IMG/VR virus record: IMGVR_UViG_3300037071_007186
Location: 1-47,160 of that record
Strand: one strand, 5' to 3'
DNA length: 47,160 bases
Source of the DNA: a virus
Both the position numbers and the translations under genes were made by a program. Positions within the stretch are counted from its first letter, which is position 1; every line of letters begins with the position of its first letter. The notes under the pieces are model-generated. The model worked only from the letters and a program-made list of their open reading frames with translations, did no database searches and was not told the origin of the DNA. Below are positions 23,238 to 33,161 of this stretch, piece by piece.

Positions 23238-23561
23238 ATGGCAACTGGCGCATTCGTTAATGCTATTGTTCCTAAATCATTTCAAGTCACGGTTAGTACT
23301 TCTCCTGTTCGTTTGAAAAGTTCTTCGTCGTTAGCGACTAAGTTCACTGTCATCGCTACAACTCAAAAAGTTTATATCGGCGACTCTTCAGTTTCGACGA
23401 CTCGAGGAATTCCAATCGCTCTCGCGTCTTCGCAGACTTTTGAAGAATTCAAAAAAGAAGGAATGCTTAGCGCTGATTATGATCTCGCTCATTTTTGGGC
23501 AATCACAACCGCATCCATCTCCGTCACAGTAATTAACTACGTCAAACAGAAAGACGGTTAA
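23238..23561 (+). CDS. Small beta-rich structural protein
   Basis: A 107-residue, Ser/Thr/Val-rich protein, predicted beta-sheet. No family recognised. In the capsid-to-tail interval, so probably a virion component. Confidence 0.6.
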   Translation: MATGAFVNAIVPKSFQVTVSTSPVRLKSSSSLATKFTVIATTQKVYIGDSSVSTTRGIPIALASSQTFEEFKKEGMLSADYDLAHFWAITTASISVTVINYVKQKDG

Positions 23562-23566
23562 TAACC

Positions 23567-24394
23567 ATGTCAGGTTCTGACTACACGCATTTCACAAAAC
23601 TTGCGTTTGACAGTCTATTTGCGCGTAAGGCCGCTGGCCAAGAAGTGCAGGTTATGGACTCAGACGGTAATTTAAATATTGCCGGTATAACCGCGACTAG
23701 CTTAACCACGACTGGGAATCTTTCTGTAACTGGAACGTCTGCCTTAACGGGTCAGACTACTGTTCAAAAAGGTTCTGCAAGCGCACCTGGAATTCGCTTC
23801 TCTGGTGCAACAACTTCAGGTCTTGCATTTGATACGACATCCTCATCGACAAGTCTTGTTGCTGGTGGAAACGCTTCAGTTAAAGCTGCGCAAAACGGCG
23901 ACGTAACTATTCCTTTCAACTTAGCTGTTACAGGAACTGGAACTTTTACCGGCAAGTTAGTTGGTAAGGGTACTGCCACAAACGACAACGCTTCTGCTGG
24001 TCAAATTGGCGAAGTGATGTCGATTGATCTCGCCGGCTCCACTTCTTCTTACGGCGCTTCAGCAACATATGTAAATATTGGCACCGTTTCTCTGACGGCT
24101 GGCGATTGGGAAGTAAACGCCATGGGGCAGCACTTTCTAAGTACGGCCTCAGCTTGTACCCGCGTTCAATTCGTCATTTCTAAATTTTCTGCCAATACGA
24201 CCACTGATCATGCGACAGGCGATAACCAGACAATCAATGATCACTTAACAAACTTACCCAGCTTAACGGCAACTATTCCCGGCTATCGAATTTCAACTTC
24301 AGCAACTATCAGCGTTTATTTTAAGGCTGCAGCTACTTACGTAGGCACTGCTCCTAAATATCGCGGGCGAGCTACGTTTCGCCGAATGAGATAA
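23567..24394 (+). CDS. Tail fibre or appendage-like protein
   Basis: A 275-residue, Thr/Ser/Gly-rich beta protein with short repeats (TSLTTTGNLSVTGTSALTG), typical of trimeric fibre shafts, followed by a folded beta domain (about 140-275) with an Arg-rich end (GRATFRRMR). It precedes the head-tail adaptor, so it could also be a head fibre. Confidence 0.55.
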   Translation: MSGSDYTHFTKLAFDSLFARKAAGQEVQVMDSDGNLNIAGITATSLTTTGNLSVTGTSALTGQTTVQKGSASAPGIRFSGATTSGLAFDTTSSSTSLVAGGNASVKAAQNGDVTIPFNLAVTGTGTFTGKLVGKGTATNDNASAGQIGEVMSIDLAGSTSSYGASATYVNIGTVSLTAGDWEVNAMGQHFLSTASACTRVQFVISKFSANTTTDHATGDNQTINDHLTNLPSLTATIPGYRISTSATISVYFKAAATYVGTAPKYRGRATFRRMR

Positions 24395-24398
24395 AACC

Positions 24399-25307
24399 AT
24401 GGCAGCTGATTCACCCTACCAAACATTTGGCGAGATTCGCTCTGCGATCTTGTCAGACAGTAAAGAAACGACAAGCTCAACTTTCGTAGCTCTCGTTGAT
24501 CGATGGATTAATGAAGGACACGAGCAAGTCACGCTTCGCAAAAAGCGAGATTGGCTTGATGAGCAATTCGCCGTTCAAGTAAACGCCGCCGTCTCGGATA
24601 CATGCACAGTAACAAATGGTTCAACCACTGTTACTTACGCATCCGCACAATCTTTTCCAAGCGGTGTAGAACTTCAGTTCAATACGTCTTCTTACGAAGA
24701 AATTTACGATGTTAGTTCTGCTACATCTACGACTGCTGTCATTCTTTCTAAACCATTTTTAGGTACGACAAGTACCGCTGCGACTGGGGTTGTTTATCAA
24801 CCTCATGTGATTCTCGATGATGAGATTAGACACGTTTACCAAGTCTATCATCAGCACAGTGTTCAACCTCTGACTTACATTGGCCCACAACAAATGCGCC
24901 AAGTTCAAGCAGCTGGCAAAGTTCAACGAGACTTTGGAGTTTACTGGACTATTTTCGGTCAAAGTAACGGAGCTCGCCGTCTGGTTATCTATCCATACCC
25001 GGATGAAGCTTACACCTTATATATAGACGCGAATGTTTTCGTTCCCGTTCTCTCACTAGCTGCTGATGAGCCCGTCATTCCAATGCAATACCGTCAGATT
25101 CTTTACTGGTATGGAATGTACAAAGTTTGGCTCTATCATCGTAACTCCGATCAAGCCGCAATCGCGCTTCAGAACTTCAATTCTTTCTTAGCCCGCATCG
25201 ATGGCGAGATGAGAGCCGAAATCGATAAACCACAACTACGAGTTAGTTATTTCAAACGATCAAACCGCCGCTTTGCTAAGCCTTTTGATCCGCGCATTCG
25301 AGATTGA
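24399..25307 (+). CDS. Head-tail adaptor-like protein
   Basis: A 302-residue protein with an N-terminal helical part (FGEIRSAILSDSKETTSSTF, RWINEGHEQVTLRKKRDWL) and a beta C-terminal half with YPYPDEAYTLYIDA. This is the pattern of podovirus adaptor (gp6-like) proteins that join portal and tail hub. Position between capsid and propeller tail protein agrees. Confidence 0.65.
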   Translation: MAADSPYQTFGEIRSAILSDSKETTSSTFVALVDRWINEGHEQVTLRKKRDWLDEQFAVQVNAAVSDTCTVTNGSTTVTYASAQSFPSGVELQFNTSSYEEIYDVSSATSTTAVILSKPFLGTTSTAATGVVYQPHVILDDEIRHVYQVYHQHSVQPLTYIGPQQMRQVQAAGKVQRDFGVYWTIFGQSNGARRLVIYPYPDEAYTLYIDANVFVPVLSLAADEPVIPMQYRQILYWYGMYKVWLYHRNSDQAAIALQNFNSFLARIDGEMRAEIDKPQLRVSYFKRSNRRFAKPFDPRIRD

Positions 25308-25313
25308 AGCTAA

Positions 25314-26945
25314 ATGCCTCGCATAACTAAATACAAACCGCTCTATCCCTGGATGGGCGGGCTGAACACTTCTGTCGATCCAATTATTTTGGATCATCAA
25401 GATCTCGTTCAAGCAGATAATATTGTATTTACTAACTCCGGCTCACGTCGCAAGCGTGGAGGCCAAGCGCGCTATAACTCCGTAGCTATTGGGTCTTCTG
25501 CCGCCTCAGTTCTTTATATAACTGATTACTGGGCAACTGTTTCGTCTGCAAAGCGCGAGCGTTTTGTAGCAGTCGCAAACGACAACAAAGTTTATCGAAG
25601 CGATCCTGCTGCTGGAACTTGGTCCTCATTTAGCACTCTCGCTTTAAGCGTTTCTCATGGAGGAATAACTTCCACTGTGATGAACGAAGATCTTATTTTA
25701 GGTCTGCGTTCTAATGGCGTTCCCAAAACCTGGCTGAATCAAAGTACGTCAGTAAACCTGACTACATTAACAGCAAGTTCTGGATCGATTCCATTTAGCT
25801 CAGCTTGGATTGTATCGAGTTTCTTAAATCGTCTTTTTGTTGCAGGAGATCCTGCTAATCCCGACAAGCTCTATGTTAGCTCTACGGGAGATCAAACTAA
25901 CTGGACGATTTCTAGCACGCCTGGAAAAGCAATTACTTTAGATGTTGGTGTTGGCGACGGAGATCCAAGCGGCATAACGGCAATCTTTCCTGGCACTGCA
26001 GGTGATGGCGTTTTCTATGCAGCTAAACGTAGAAGCATCTATGTAATAGATTGCTCCGCAGCTGACCAAACAACTTGGTCTGTCAGACGACTGACGAACA
26101 AAATTGGCGTGATCAATCCCAACGCCGTTACGGCAGTTGACGAAGTAGATATTTTCTTCCTGTCCGATCGAGGCATGCACACTCTCTCGCAGGTGATCAG
26201 TGGAACAGCTGTCAAAGAAGGCTCGTTCATTTCAGCGCCAATTCAAGAAGACTATCGCTCAATTATTAATGCTGGCGATAGAGACAAGATCAGTCTTGTT
26301 TACGTTCCTTCGATGAACAGTCTTTTATTTAGCTGCAAAAGAACGGGCCAAACTACTTTCGAAACTATCTACGGATTCAACCTTGAAATCCAAAAGTGGT
26401 TTCGATGGACTGCGACACCATCAAATTTTCTGATGATGCGGTTTAACAAGACCGATGGAGTTGAAGAACTCTATGGGTGTGGAACTGACGGATACGTCAA
26501 CCTGATGAATGACGAAGATCGAAACGATTTTGGCGCCCCCATTGTTACGAGAATTAAATCAGCTTTTATCGCTCCGGAAGGAATTCCTCTTCAGGATAAT
26601 CAGTATACAAACCTCGCGTTGATTTATCGCGCTCGAGAAAACAGCACCTTCCGCGTTTATTATTCAGTTGATGGTTTGACGACTAAATCGCTCACCTACC
26701 AACAGCGAATTGCAGGTGGGAATCTCCTAGGCACAACTCTTCTAGGTCCGGCTTTTTTACTAGGCCAGATCCAAGCACTCAAACCCGTCTGGCAACATCT
26801 AGGAATAGATCAAGGCGCAAGCGTTCAATTTACGTTCGAACAGGACGGCTTAGATGAAGATTTCGAGCTATTCGGTCTCGTTCTTGAATACGAAGCAGAT
26901 GAGGAAAGTCAAAACGCATTCACAAACGGAGTCTATAACTCCTGA
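25314..26945 (+). CDS. Tail hub/nozzle-like beta-propeller protein
   Basis: A 543-residue beta-rich protein. The opening PWMGGLNTSVDPIILDHQDL and the repeated blades (RFVAVANDNKVYRSD, LFVAGDPANPDKLYVSS) match podovirus tail proteins in which a propeller forms the tube below the adaptor. No glycosidase motif seen. Starts 6 bases after the adaptor stop. Confidence 0.65.
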   Translation: MPRITKYKPLYPWMGGLNTSVDPIILDHQDLVQADNIVFTNSGSRRKRGGQARYNSVAIGSSAASVLYITDYWATVSSAKRERFVAVANDNKVYRSDPAAGTWSSFSTLALSVSHGGITSTVMNEDLILGLRSNGVPKTWLNQSTSVNLTTLTASSGSIPFSSAWIVSSFLNRLFVAGDPANPDKLYVSSTGDQTNWTISSTPGKAITLDVGVGDGDPSGITAIFPGTAGDGVFYAAKRRSIYVIDCSAADQTTWSVRRLTNKIGVINPNAVTAVDEVDIFFLSDRGMHTLSQVISGTAVKEGSFISAPIQEDYRSIINAGDRDKISLVYVPSMNSLLFSCKRTGQTTFETIYGFNLEIQKWFRWTATPSNFLMMRFNKTDGVEELYGCGTDGYVNLMNDEDRNDFGAPIVTRIKSAFIAPEGIPLQDNQYTNLALIYRARENSTFRVYYSVDGLTTKSLTYQQRIAGGNLLGTTLLGPAFLLGQIQALKPVWQHLGIDQGASVQFTFEQDGLDEDFELFGLVLEYEADEESQNAFTNGVYNS

Positions 26946-26968
26946 TCGGGCTGAGTCAGATATCAGCA

Positions 26969-26977
26969 TGGTAAAAT
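26969..26977 (+). promoter_or_regulatory. Late element TGGTAAAAT before the fibre gene
   Basis: An extended -10-like element 19 bases before the fibre ATG. A GCTGA/TCAGC dyad (26950-26967) lies just upstream. Confidence 0.4.
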
Positions 26978-26996
26978 AGATAAATAAGGTTAATTT

Positions 26997-28118
26997 ATGG
27001 CAGATAATACGTTTACAAAAGGCTACGCGGACAGCACAGCACTAACTGAAACCCAGTTAGACACGGCCTATAAAAGTCTAAAATTAGACATCTCAAATAC
27101 CACATCTCTGACATCTGGCTCTACAGCTGGGCAGTTTCTTAAGAGTAACGGATCAGCCGTCGCGGCTAGTTTTGCCAGCGTTCCAGATCCGTTAGGCCCG
27201 TTCGCTCTCCGCAATTACGGCCTTTCAACTTCCGTTTCTGCAGGCGCTCTAACGGTAGCTCTCAAAACAAAAGCTCTTTCGGATGCTTCTGCCTCAGATG
27301 CAATCGATTTTACATACAGCTCTAACGGCACCACTTCAGCTACCTACAATGCAGTCCAAGTTACGGGAGCTTTAAGTTTTACAATAACCGCTTCAGCTAC
27401 TCTTGGTTTTACTACCACTTCTACTAATCGCGTCTTCGTTTACGGTTATTACAACACAGCAACTTCCGGCGTGAAGTTGGCTGTTAGTGCGAGAGCTGAT
27501 TTAGATTTAAATAGTCCAATTACAATGACTGTAATGTCAGCAGCAGCCGACAGTTTGACAATACTATATGCAACGGCTGCTCTCTCCGTAGCACCTCGAT
27601 TGCTAGGTTATTTTGAAGCTGCTTTAAATACCGCCAAACAATGGCAGAGTGCGACAAAAGTAAATGTCGGGCAAACTTCACAAGCTATTTATAATCGTGT
27701 TGTTGTCTCAGACAGTTGCTCTACTTTCAATACAACTTCAACCGCTTTCGTTGATGTTACTAATCTTTCAGTAACTTTGAATACAACGGGTAAACGGCCA
27801 GTTTGTATTAAGACTATTAGTGATGTGGCTGGAGCTGATAGTTTCTTTAGAGTAGCCGGTCCTAACTCAGGCTCAGCTGGGAATTATTCCATGCAAGTGA
27901 AGATCTTGCGAGGCACATCAGCGATTGCCGTTTACAAACTCGGCGTGCCGATGGCTTCACAGGCAAATCCGCTTCATTATGCAAACGGATGCCTTGAACA
28001 TTTTGATTTTCCAAGTACTGCCGGCTCTTACACTTATAAAGTTCAGATCTGTTCTAACAACGCAACCAACATCTCAGTTGGAGCCGTATATCTCAAATTA
28101 ATGGCTTACGAAATCTAA
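26997..28118 (+). CDS. Tail fibre-like protein
   Basis: A 373-residue Ser/Thr/Ala-rich protein; residues 1-60 (phage-proximal) contain LKSNGSAVAASFASV, common in fibre attachment regions, and the rest is beta-rich with a compact C-terminal domain (FDFPSTAGSYTYKVQ). Likely trimeric, host-contacting. Confidence 0.6.
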   Translation: MADNTFTKGYADSTALTETQLDTAYKSLKLDISNTTSLTSGSTAGQFLKSNGSAVAASFASVPDPLGPFALRNYGLSTSVSAGALTVALKTKALSDASASDAIDFTYSSNGTTSATYNAVQVTGALSFTITASATLGFTTTSTNRVFVYGYYNTATSGVKLAVSARADLDLNSPITMTVMSAAADSLTILYATAALSVAPRLLGYFEAALNTAKQWQSATKVNVGQTSQAIYNRVVVSDSCSTFNTTSTAFVDVTNLSVTLNTTGKRPVCIKTISDVAGADSFFRVAGPNSGSAGNYSMQVKILRGTSAIAVYKLGVPMASQANPLHYANGCLEHFDFPSTAGSYTYKVQICSNNATNISVGAVYLKLMAYEI

Positions 28119-28119
28119 C

Positions 28120-28512
28120 ATGATGCTCGCTGATTACATAAACGAGCGCTATGACCTCGCTGACTTTGCTCCTTCAACTCTAGATGAAGTTGTCGAACGT
28201 GTTTTAGATACATGGGAACGCAGTGATGTTCAGGTGATTGAAAATCACTATGGCTTCATTAGTTATCAGCTTCAAGGCGATGCGATTGTTATTTACGACC
28301 TCTATGTGAAACCGGCCTTAAGAAATAAGGCTAATGCTTGGAAGCTTTTTAATAAAGCGCTTGCCGAAGCACAAAGCGAAAACAAACGAGTAGCAATTAC
28401 ATTCTCTGAACCAGGTAAAAACGAACACTTCGGTTTAGGTGCAATTAAACAAGCTGGTTTTATTCCAGCCTACAAAACAGATTCAGACACAGTATTTATC
28501 AAAGGACTCTAA
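28120..28512 (+). CDS. GNAT-fold protein in the tail/injection cluster (T7 gp13-like)
   Basis: A 130-residue protein with an acetyltransferase-like core: the strand DAIVIYDLYVKPALRNKANA where the acetyl-CoA loop normally lies, then a helix and FGLGAIKQAGFIP. The RGxGxG/A loop is degenerate, so catalysis is uncertain. T7-type phages have a similar small GNAT-like protein before the internal virion proteins. Confidence 0.6.
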   Translation: MMLADYINERYDLADFAPSTLDEVVERVLDTWERSDVQVIENHYGFISYQLQGDAIVIYDLYVKPALRNKANAWKLFNKALAEAQSENKRVAITFSEPGKNEHFGLGAIKQAGFIPAYKTDSDTVFIKGL

Positions 28513-28515
28513 GCA

Positions 28516-29832
28516 ATGAGCGCAGTAAAAAATGCATTTAGTGGAGCGACGAATTTTCTAGTCGGCGGTAAGAAGCAAGATGCTTATACCAAACTAGGCG
28601 AGAACATGAGCGCTGAAGAAAAAGCGCGTCTTGATGATATTGAGAAGCAACTTAATGAGATGCTGGCTCAACCCAACGCAAATGCTGATCTCGAACAGAT
28701 GTTCAAACAGCATTTAACTGATTTCGTTTCTAAAGATTTCGGTCCCAACCCAACGCCAGAACAACTTCAACAAGCTACTAGTTTAATTGACGATACTTTT
28801 ACCAATCCTGCTCAGGCTCAACTTAATGCCCAACGTGGTGATATCGAAAGTCAAAATCAAGCTCTTGCTGCCTCAATGGGACGCAACGGCAATCTTGATG
28901 CCTCTACTCGCGCGGCCATTGCCTCTGAGCAAATGAAACAACAACTAGGTTTAAATGCTGAACGCGGTTCACGCATTGGAAACTTAGCTCTTGATTATAA
29001 TAATCGAGACTACGCCCGCCAGGGAGAGAAACTAAATACTCTCGGCTCTGGAACTGGATTCTTAAACCAGCTTACACAACAAGCCATGGCAAACAAACTT
29101 AGTTTACTCAATGCTAGATCGGGTGTCGGAAACACCTACCAAAACGAACGTTTCCAAAACCGCATTAGTGGTGGCGGTGGAACCAGCTCTGGAATTCTCA
29201 GCCAAATCAAGGGAATTAGAAATGGCGTTCAAGGCGCGACTGGATTGAATGACTTCCGTGAAGATCTCTTTGGATTTAACGGCGGCGGCATGAATCAAGG
29301 AGCGAGTAATGCTTCATTCGGTTCTGGTTCTGCTGGCGGTGGGGGCGGAAGTCTTGGATCTTTAGGATCAGGAATTCAATACAATGGGGCAAATTATAAT
29401 TTAGGAAGTAATTACGGCAATGGAGGCAATGCTGGCGGGATTGGTGGAGGAGGCGGAGCCTATAGTCTCAATGCTGATTACGGCGGAGCTAAAAAAGATA
29501 ACTCTGGTTTAGTTTCTGGCGGTGTTGGCGCACTTGCCGCTCTCTGGTCTGATGAGAAGTTGAAGACAAACATTTCTAACTCATCGAACGATGTTGATGA
29601 GCTTCTCAGTCATTTAACTCCATACTCCTACGATTACAAAAATAGTAAACACGGCGTTGGAAAACACTACTCAGTCATGGCTCAAGATTTAGAAAAATCT
29701 GAAATGGGCAAGACTCTTGTTATCGATACGGCTGAAGGTAAGCAACTCGATTTAACTAAAACAGTTCTAGCTTTACTCGCTACAAACGCCGCTCTCGCTA
29801 AACGTTTAGATCGTATTGAAGGAGTTAAGTAA
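28516..29832 (+). CDS. Virion protein with C-terminal S74 (intramolecular chaperone) domain
   Basis: A 438-residue protein. The helical N-terminal half (1-210) is Gln/Asn/Ala-rich and resembles DNA-injection proteins; 215-325 is Gly/Ser/Asn-rich; the last 95 residues are a peptidase S74 domain with WSDEKLKTNI, the self-cleavage site, and HYSVMAQDLEK. S74 domains usually trim trimeric fibres. Neighbours on both sides are injection-type proteins. Confidence 0.7.
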   Translation: MSAVKNAFSGATNFLVGGKKQDAYTKLGENMSAEEKARLDDIEKQLNEMLAQPNANADLEQMFKQHLTDFVSKDFGPNPTPEQLQQATSLIDDTFTNPAQAQLNAQRGDIESQNQALAASMGRNGNLDASTRAAIASEQMKQQLGLNAERGSRIGNLALDYNNRDYARQGEKLNTLGSGTGFLNQLTQQAMANKLSLLNARSGVGNTYQNERFQNRISGGGGTSSGILSQIKGIRNGVQGATGLNDFREDLFGFNGGGMNQGASNASFGSGSAGGGGGSLGSLGSGIQYNGANYNLGSNYGNGGNAGGIGGGGGAYSLNADYGGAKKDNSGLVSGGVGALAALWSDEKLKTNISNSSNDVDELLSHLTPYSYDYKNSKHGVGKHYSVMAQDLEKSEMGKTLVIDTAEGKQLDLTKTVLALLATNAALAKRLDRIEGVK

Positions 29833-29834
29833 TC

Positions 29835-31013
29835 ATGGCTGGCCCAACACTCGAAGGACTTCAATCTGCTGAAGATCTGCTGAAATCGCAAAACGCGAAT
29901 GAGCAACAAATGAATCAGGATAAACGTCGTCAAGATGTTATCCCCGCAGCTGCAGAGAAATTTAAAAATGGCGATGTAAAAGGTGCTTACATGGAATTAG
30001 CTGCGGCTGATCCCGAATGGGCATTGAAGATGATTGGCACTCACGGCCTAACTGGCGGCGGTCCAAAGATCGTAAAAAGTGTCTCGATTCAAGATCCCGA
30101 ATCCGGTCAGATTAATGAACATGCTCTATATGATGATGGAACTGTGAAGCCTATCGGGGTCAAAGGATTTGCTCCCCAAGGATATTTCAATCCAATTTCT
30201 GGCGAGCGAGAGATGTCTTACGGCGGAACGGGCGATCGTCGCGGTATCACTGGTTCTGGAGCTGGCCGCTTTATTAATCAAGGTTCTAACAAACAAGCTC
30301 CTACTAAAGCTTTCTTAGACCCACAGAGTTCAAGCATTGAACCATCTGCACAAATATCAGCAAAGCCTTCAGTAAGATCAGCAGCACCTAACAAGCCCCA
30401 AGTTGATCAAGAAGAAATTGCAGCTAAACGAGCATTTCAATCTTTAGATCCTAAGATGAGAGGCTACTTCGATGAGCAATTTAAATCTTACGACTCGGCG
30501 ATCAAAGATGATAAAGATGCTCTCTATGGAGCCAAACGAGCTAAAGATTTGCTCGCAGCTGGTAAGAACATAGACCAAGATATCGTTCGTCTCTACCAAA
30601 ATTACTTATCTTCAGCATCAGGTGATCGCGGGGCTAGAACTGAAATGGATGTTCAACCTTTCGGTGGAAGAGCTTCCGTTCTAGCTAGGCTTGAAAGGTT
30701 TGCGAAAACAAATCTTCAAGGTAAATTACCTGAAGATGATCGAAAGTTTTTATCGCAGCTAACGGGCGCAATGCAGAAAACGTCTGAATCAATTATTTCT
30801 GATCGCGCTGCTCAATATTCAAACCAAGTTTCGCAAAGAACCCACTTAACCGAGTCACAAGCCCGTAAGATGTTGATGAAAGGTGTTATCCCTGAATCAA
30901 CTGTTAAGCAACAACCCAACTCAGCAACTGGTCCTAAAAAAGGAACAGTAATGGATGGGCATGTCTTCTTAGGCGGTAATCCTGCTGACCCAGCTAGTTG
31001 GAAGAAACAATAA
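29835..31013 (+). CDS. Internal virion/injection-type protein
   Basis: A 392-residue, mostly helical, Ala/Gln/Lys-rich protein without transmembrane segments or a lysozyme motif. Context (after the GNAT-like gene, before a PWEKFQ-type protein) suggests ejection into the host with the DNA. No family recognised. Confidence 0.55.
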   Translation: MAGPTLEGLQSAEDLLKSQNANEQQMNQDKRRQDVIPAAAEKFKNGDVKGAYMELAAADPEWALKMIGTHGLTGGGPKIVKSVSIQDPESGQINEHALYDDGTVKPIGVKGFAPQGYFNPISGEREMSYGGTGDRRGITGSGAGRFINQGSNKQAPTKAFLDPQSSSIEPSAQISAKPSVRSAAPNKPQVDQEEIAAKRAFQSLDPKMRGYFDEQFKSYDSAIKDDKDALYGAKRAKDLLAAGKNIDQDIVRLYQNYLSSASGDRGARTEMDVQPFGGRASVLARLERFAKTNLQGKLPEDDRKFLSQLTGAMQKTSESIISDRAAQYSNQVSQRTHLTESQARKMLMKGVIPESTVKQQPNSATGPKKGTVMDGHVFLGGNPADPASWKKQ

Positions 31014-31015
31014 AC

Positions 31016-32731
31016 ATGGGCGGCCCTTGGGAGAAATTTCAAAACGCTGAGCCTGCTCCTTCGCAAGCTCCTGCTCAAGCTGAGGGTCCTTGGACTAAGT
31101 TTCAAGAACCGGCTATTGTTGCTGAATCACAACCTACAGAAGAAACACCTCAGTTAAATTCATTTGAACGAGGACTGGCTCAAGGAGCTACCTTCGGACA
31201 TCAAGACGAAGCTTCAGGAATGACTGAGGCAGCGATGGGTGCTGTTGATTCTCTAGTAAACGGCTCCAACTCATTCGGCGATCAAGGTCGGCTTGGTGGA
31301 GTGAAAAATGTTATCGATAACTATGCACGTGCTCGTGACACTCAACGAGATCAACTTGCCGCCGATAGAGATGCACATCCAGTTTTAGAAGCTGCTGGCG
31401 AAATTCTCGGTTCTATTCCACTCAGTATCGCAACACGCGCAAATTCTAATCTAACTCGTACGGGTTTAGCTGGAGCTACTTACGGGCTTGGCTCAAGCAG
31501 CAAAGAGTCCGCTGGACAAACTGCTCTTGATACTTCAATCGGTGGTTTGATTGCTATAGCGACTGGCGGCTTAGCAAAACTTAAAGGGAATAAGATTGCC
31601 CCTGCGGTAGGCGAAGAATTTAACAACCTAGGTTTAGGTAAAAAAGTAATCGACACTCTGAATCCAGAGAATGTGGGAATAACTTCCAAAATTCGTCCTA
31701 ACGGCGATTTTGATATCAAGTTTGGTGGCGGTCTAAAAGATGCTTTCACTCTCTCGAAGGACAGTAAGAAGTTTTTAGGCAATGATACACTTAAAGCATC
31801 TGTGACAGATGAGGTTAATAATATCTTTGGAACGGCAGATCGGCCCGGCAACATCCCTCAATTAATCGATCAGACAAAAAGTCGCCTTGGCGTTGCTCGT
31901 GATGGCGTTCTTAAAAACAAAGGTGCTTTAAGCACTGATGTAGAAAGTCCTTTTAAGAAAGCATTTGATCGCATTAAGACCTATGACACTGGCGGCGATG
32001 TCGAAAAAGAAAATGCGCTGAAAGATTTAACCAAACGATTGGGAATTCTAGAAGATAATTTGCTAGCTAAATCTCCTTCTGGCTCGTTGAAAGATGTTCC
32101 TCTTCTTCATACGTTCGAAACCAAACAAGATTTGGGTGAGAAGCTTTTCGGCGTTTCTCAATTATATAGGAAAGCCCCAGATGCTAAGAACATCGTCCAA
32201 AAACTTTGGGGTGATTTAGGGAATGTTGCTGGAAAGTCTGATCCAGAAGTTAAGACACTAACTGACGCTTTTTCTACTCTCTATAAGATGGAGAGCAATG
32301 CAATCAACAGTCCTGTAAAGATGAAAGCATTGACTAGCCCAACTGCTGGTCCAGCACGCGCTGCCTACAAAGATTTTATCGATCCTATGTTAAAGTTAGA
32401 CCCAAATACGCGCGCATCTTTAATGCCTGAGCTTCAAGAGTACATCGCCGTTCAGATGCCAAAAACTCTGAACAAACAAGCTGTATTGAACTCAGTAAAT
32501 TCTAGTGCTGATGCCAAAGGTGGGATGGGTTGGGTACTAAATAAACTTTATTTAAACCAATCTAGTTTATATAGCGCTGCTGGAACGGCAGGCGCTGCTT
32601 CAAATATTCCTGCATCTGCAGCTAATGTCGGCCTCTCTGGATTACGAGGAGCAGCTAATGTTTCTGCCCCGGCCCTTGGTGGATTCTCAGCACAACCTTT
32701 AGAACAACGTGCCTTGAAAGAATTGAAGTAA
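31016..32731 (+). CDS. Large injection-type protein with GPWEKFQ motifs
   Basis: A 571-residue protein. The N-terminus has two copies of a short GPW(E/T)KFQ motif (residues 3-9 and 28-34), known to me from podovirus ejection proteins; then an Ala/Gly-rich hydrophobic stretch (about 130-200) and long helices. ATG 31016 follows the previous stop by 2 bases. No transglycosylase motif seen. Confidence 0.65.
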   Translation: MGGPWEKFQNAEPAPSQAPAQAEGPWTKFQEPAIVAESQPTEETPQLNSFERGLAQGATFGHQDEASGMTEAAMGAVDSLVNGSNSFGDQGRLGGVKNVIDNYARARDTQRDQLAADRDAHPVLEAAGEILGSIPLSIATRANSNLTRTGLAGATYGLGSSSKESAGQTALDTSIGGLIAIATGGLAKLKGNKIAPAVGEEFNNLGLGKKVIDTLNPENVGITSKIRPNGDFDIKFGGGLKDAFTLSKDSKKFLGNDTLKASVTDEVNNIFGTADRPGNIPQLIDQTKSRLGVARDGVLKNKGALSTDVESPFKKAFDRIKTYDTGGDVEKENALKDLTKRLGILEDNLLAKSPSGSLKDVPLLHTFETKQDLGEKLFGVSQLYRKAPDAKNIVQKLWGDLGNVAGKSDPEVKTLTDAFSTLYKMESNAINSPVKMKALTSPTAGPARAAYKDFIDPMLKLDPNTRASLMPELQEYIAVQMPKTLNKQAVLNSVNSSADAKGGMGWVLNKLYLNQSSLYSAAGTAGAASNIPASAANVGLSGLRGAANVSAPALGGFSAQPLEQRALKELK

Positions 32732-32736
32732 ATGTC

Positions 32737-33135
32737 ATGTCGCTCTCTGTTCCAAGCTTTTTAAGCAAAGTCGCTATTGTGATTCTCGCACTCATTGCTC
32801 CCATTCAAGCAACAATGCTGACTGTCGGTTTTTTGATAGTCGCAGATTTAATCACTGGCATCTGGGCCTCTCACAAACGGGGCGAGAAATTCTCATCCGC
32901 TGAAATGCGCCGAACTGTCTCAAAGATGTTGATCTATCAACTTTGTGTCATCTCAGCGTTTTTCATCGAAGCTCACATTCTTCAAAACGTACTTCCCATA
33001 GCGAAAATCGTCTCTGGAGTGATCGCTCTAGTGGAGCTTAAAAGCCTGCTAGAGAACTCGAATACCATCCTTGGGGTAGACATCTTTAAAGCCTTAATCA
33101 AGAAATTAGGCTCACGTAACGATCCCAGGCTTTGA
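32737..33135 (+). CDS. Holin (phage holin 4-like)
   Basis: A 132-residue membrane protein with about three hydrophobic segments (VAIVILALIAPI, MLTVGFLIVADLITGIW, MLIYQLCVISAFFIEAHIL) and a basic C-terminus. The DLITGIWASHKRGEKFSS motif after the second helix is characteristic of the toxin-secretion/lysis holin family. It would permeabilise the inner membrane for the endolysin 1.8 kb downstream. Confidence 0.8.
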   Translation: MSLSVPSFLSKVAIVILALIAPIQATMLTVGFLIVADLITGIWASHKRGEKFSSAEMRRTVSKMLIYQLCVISAFFIEAHILQNVLPIAKIVSGVIALVELKSLLENSNTILGVDIFKALIKKLGSRNDPRL

Positions 33136-33144
33136 CCTCCCGTC

Positions 33145-33153
33145 TGGTAAACT
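33145..33153 (+). promoter_or_regulatory. Late element TGGTAAACT before the spanin genes
   Basis: An extended -10-like element 8 bases before the i-spanin ATG, so transcription would start at about the start codon. Similar to those at 17652, 20154 and 26969. Confidence 0.4.
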
Positions 33154-33161
33154 AGAAGTAG

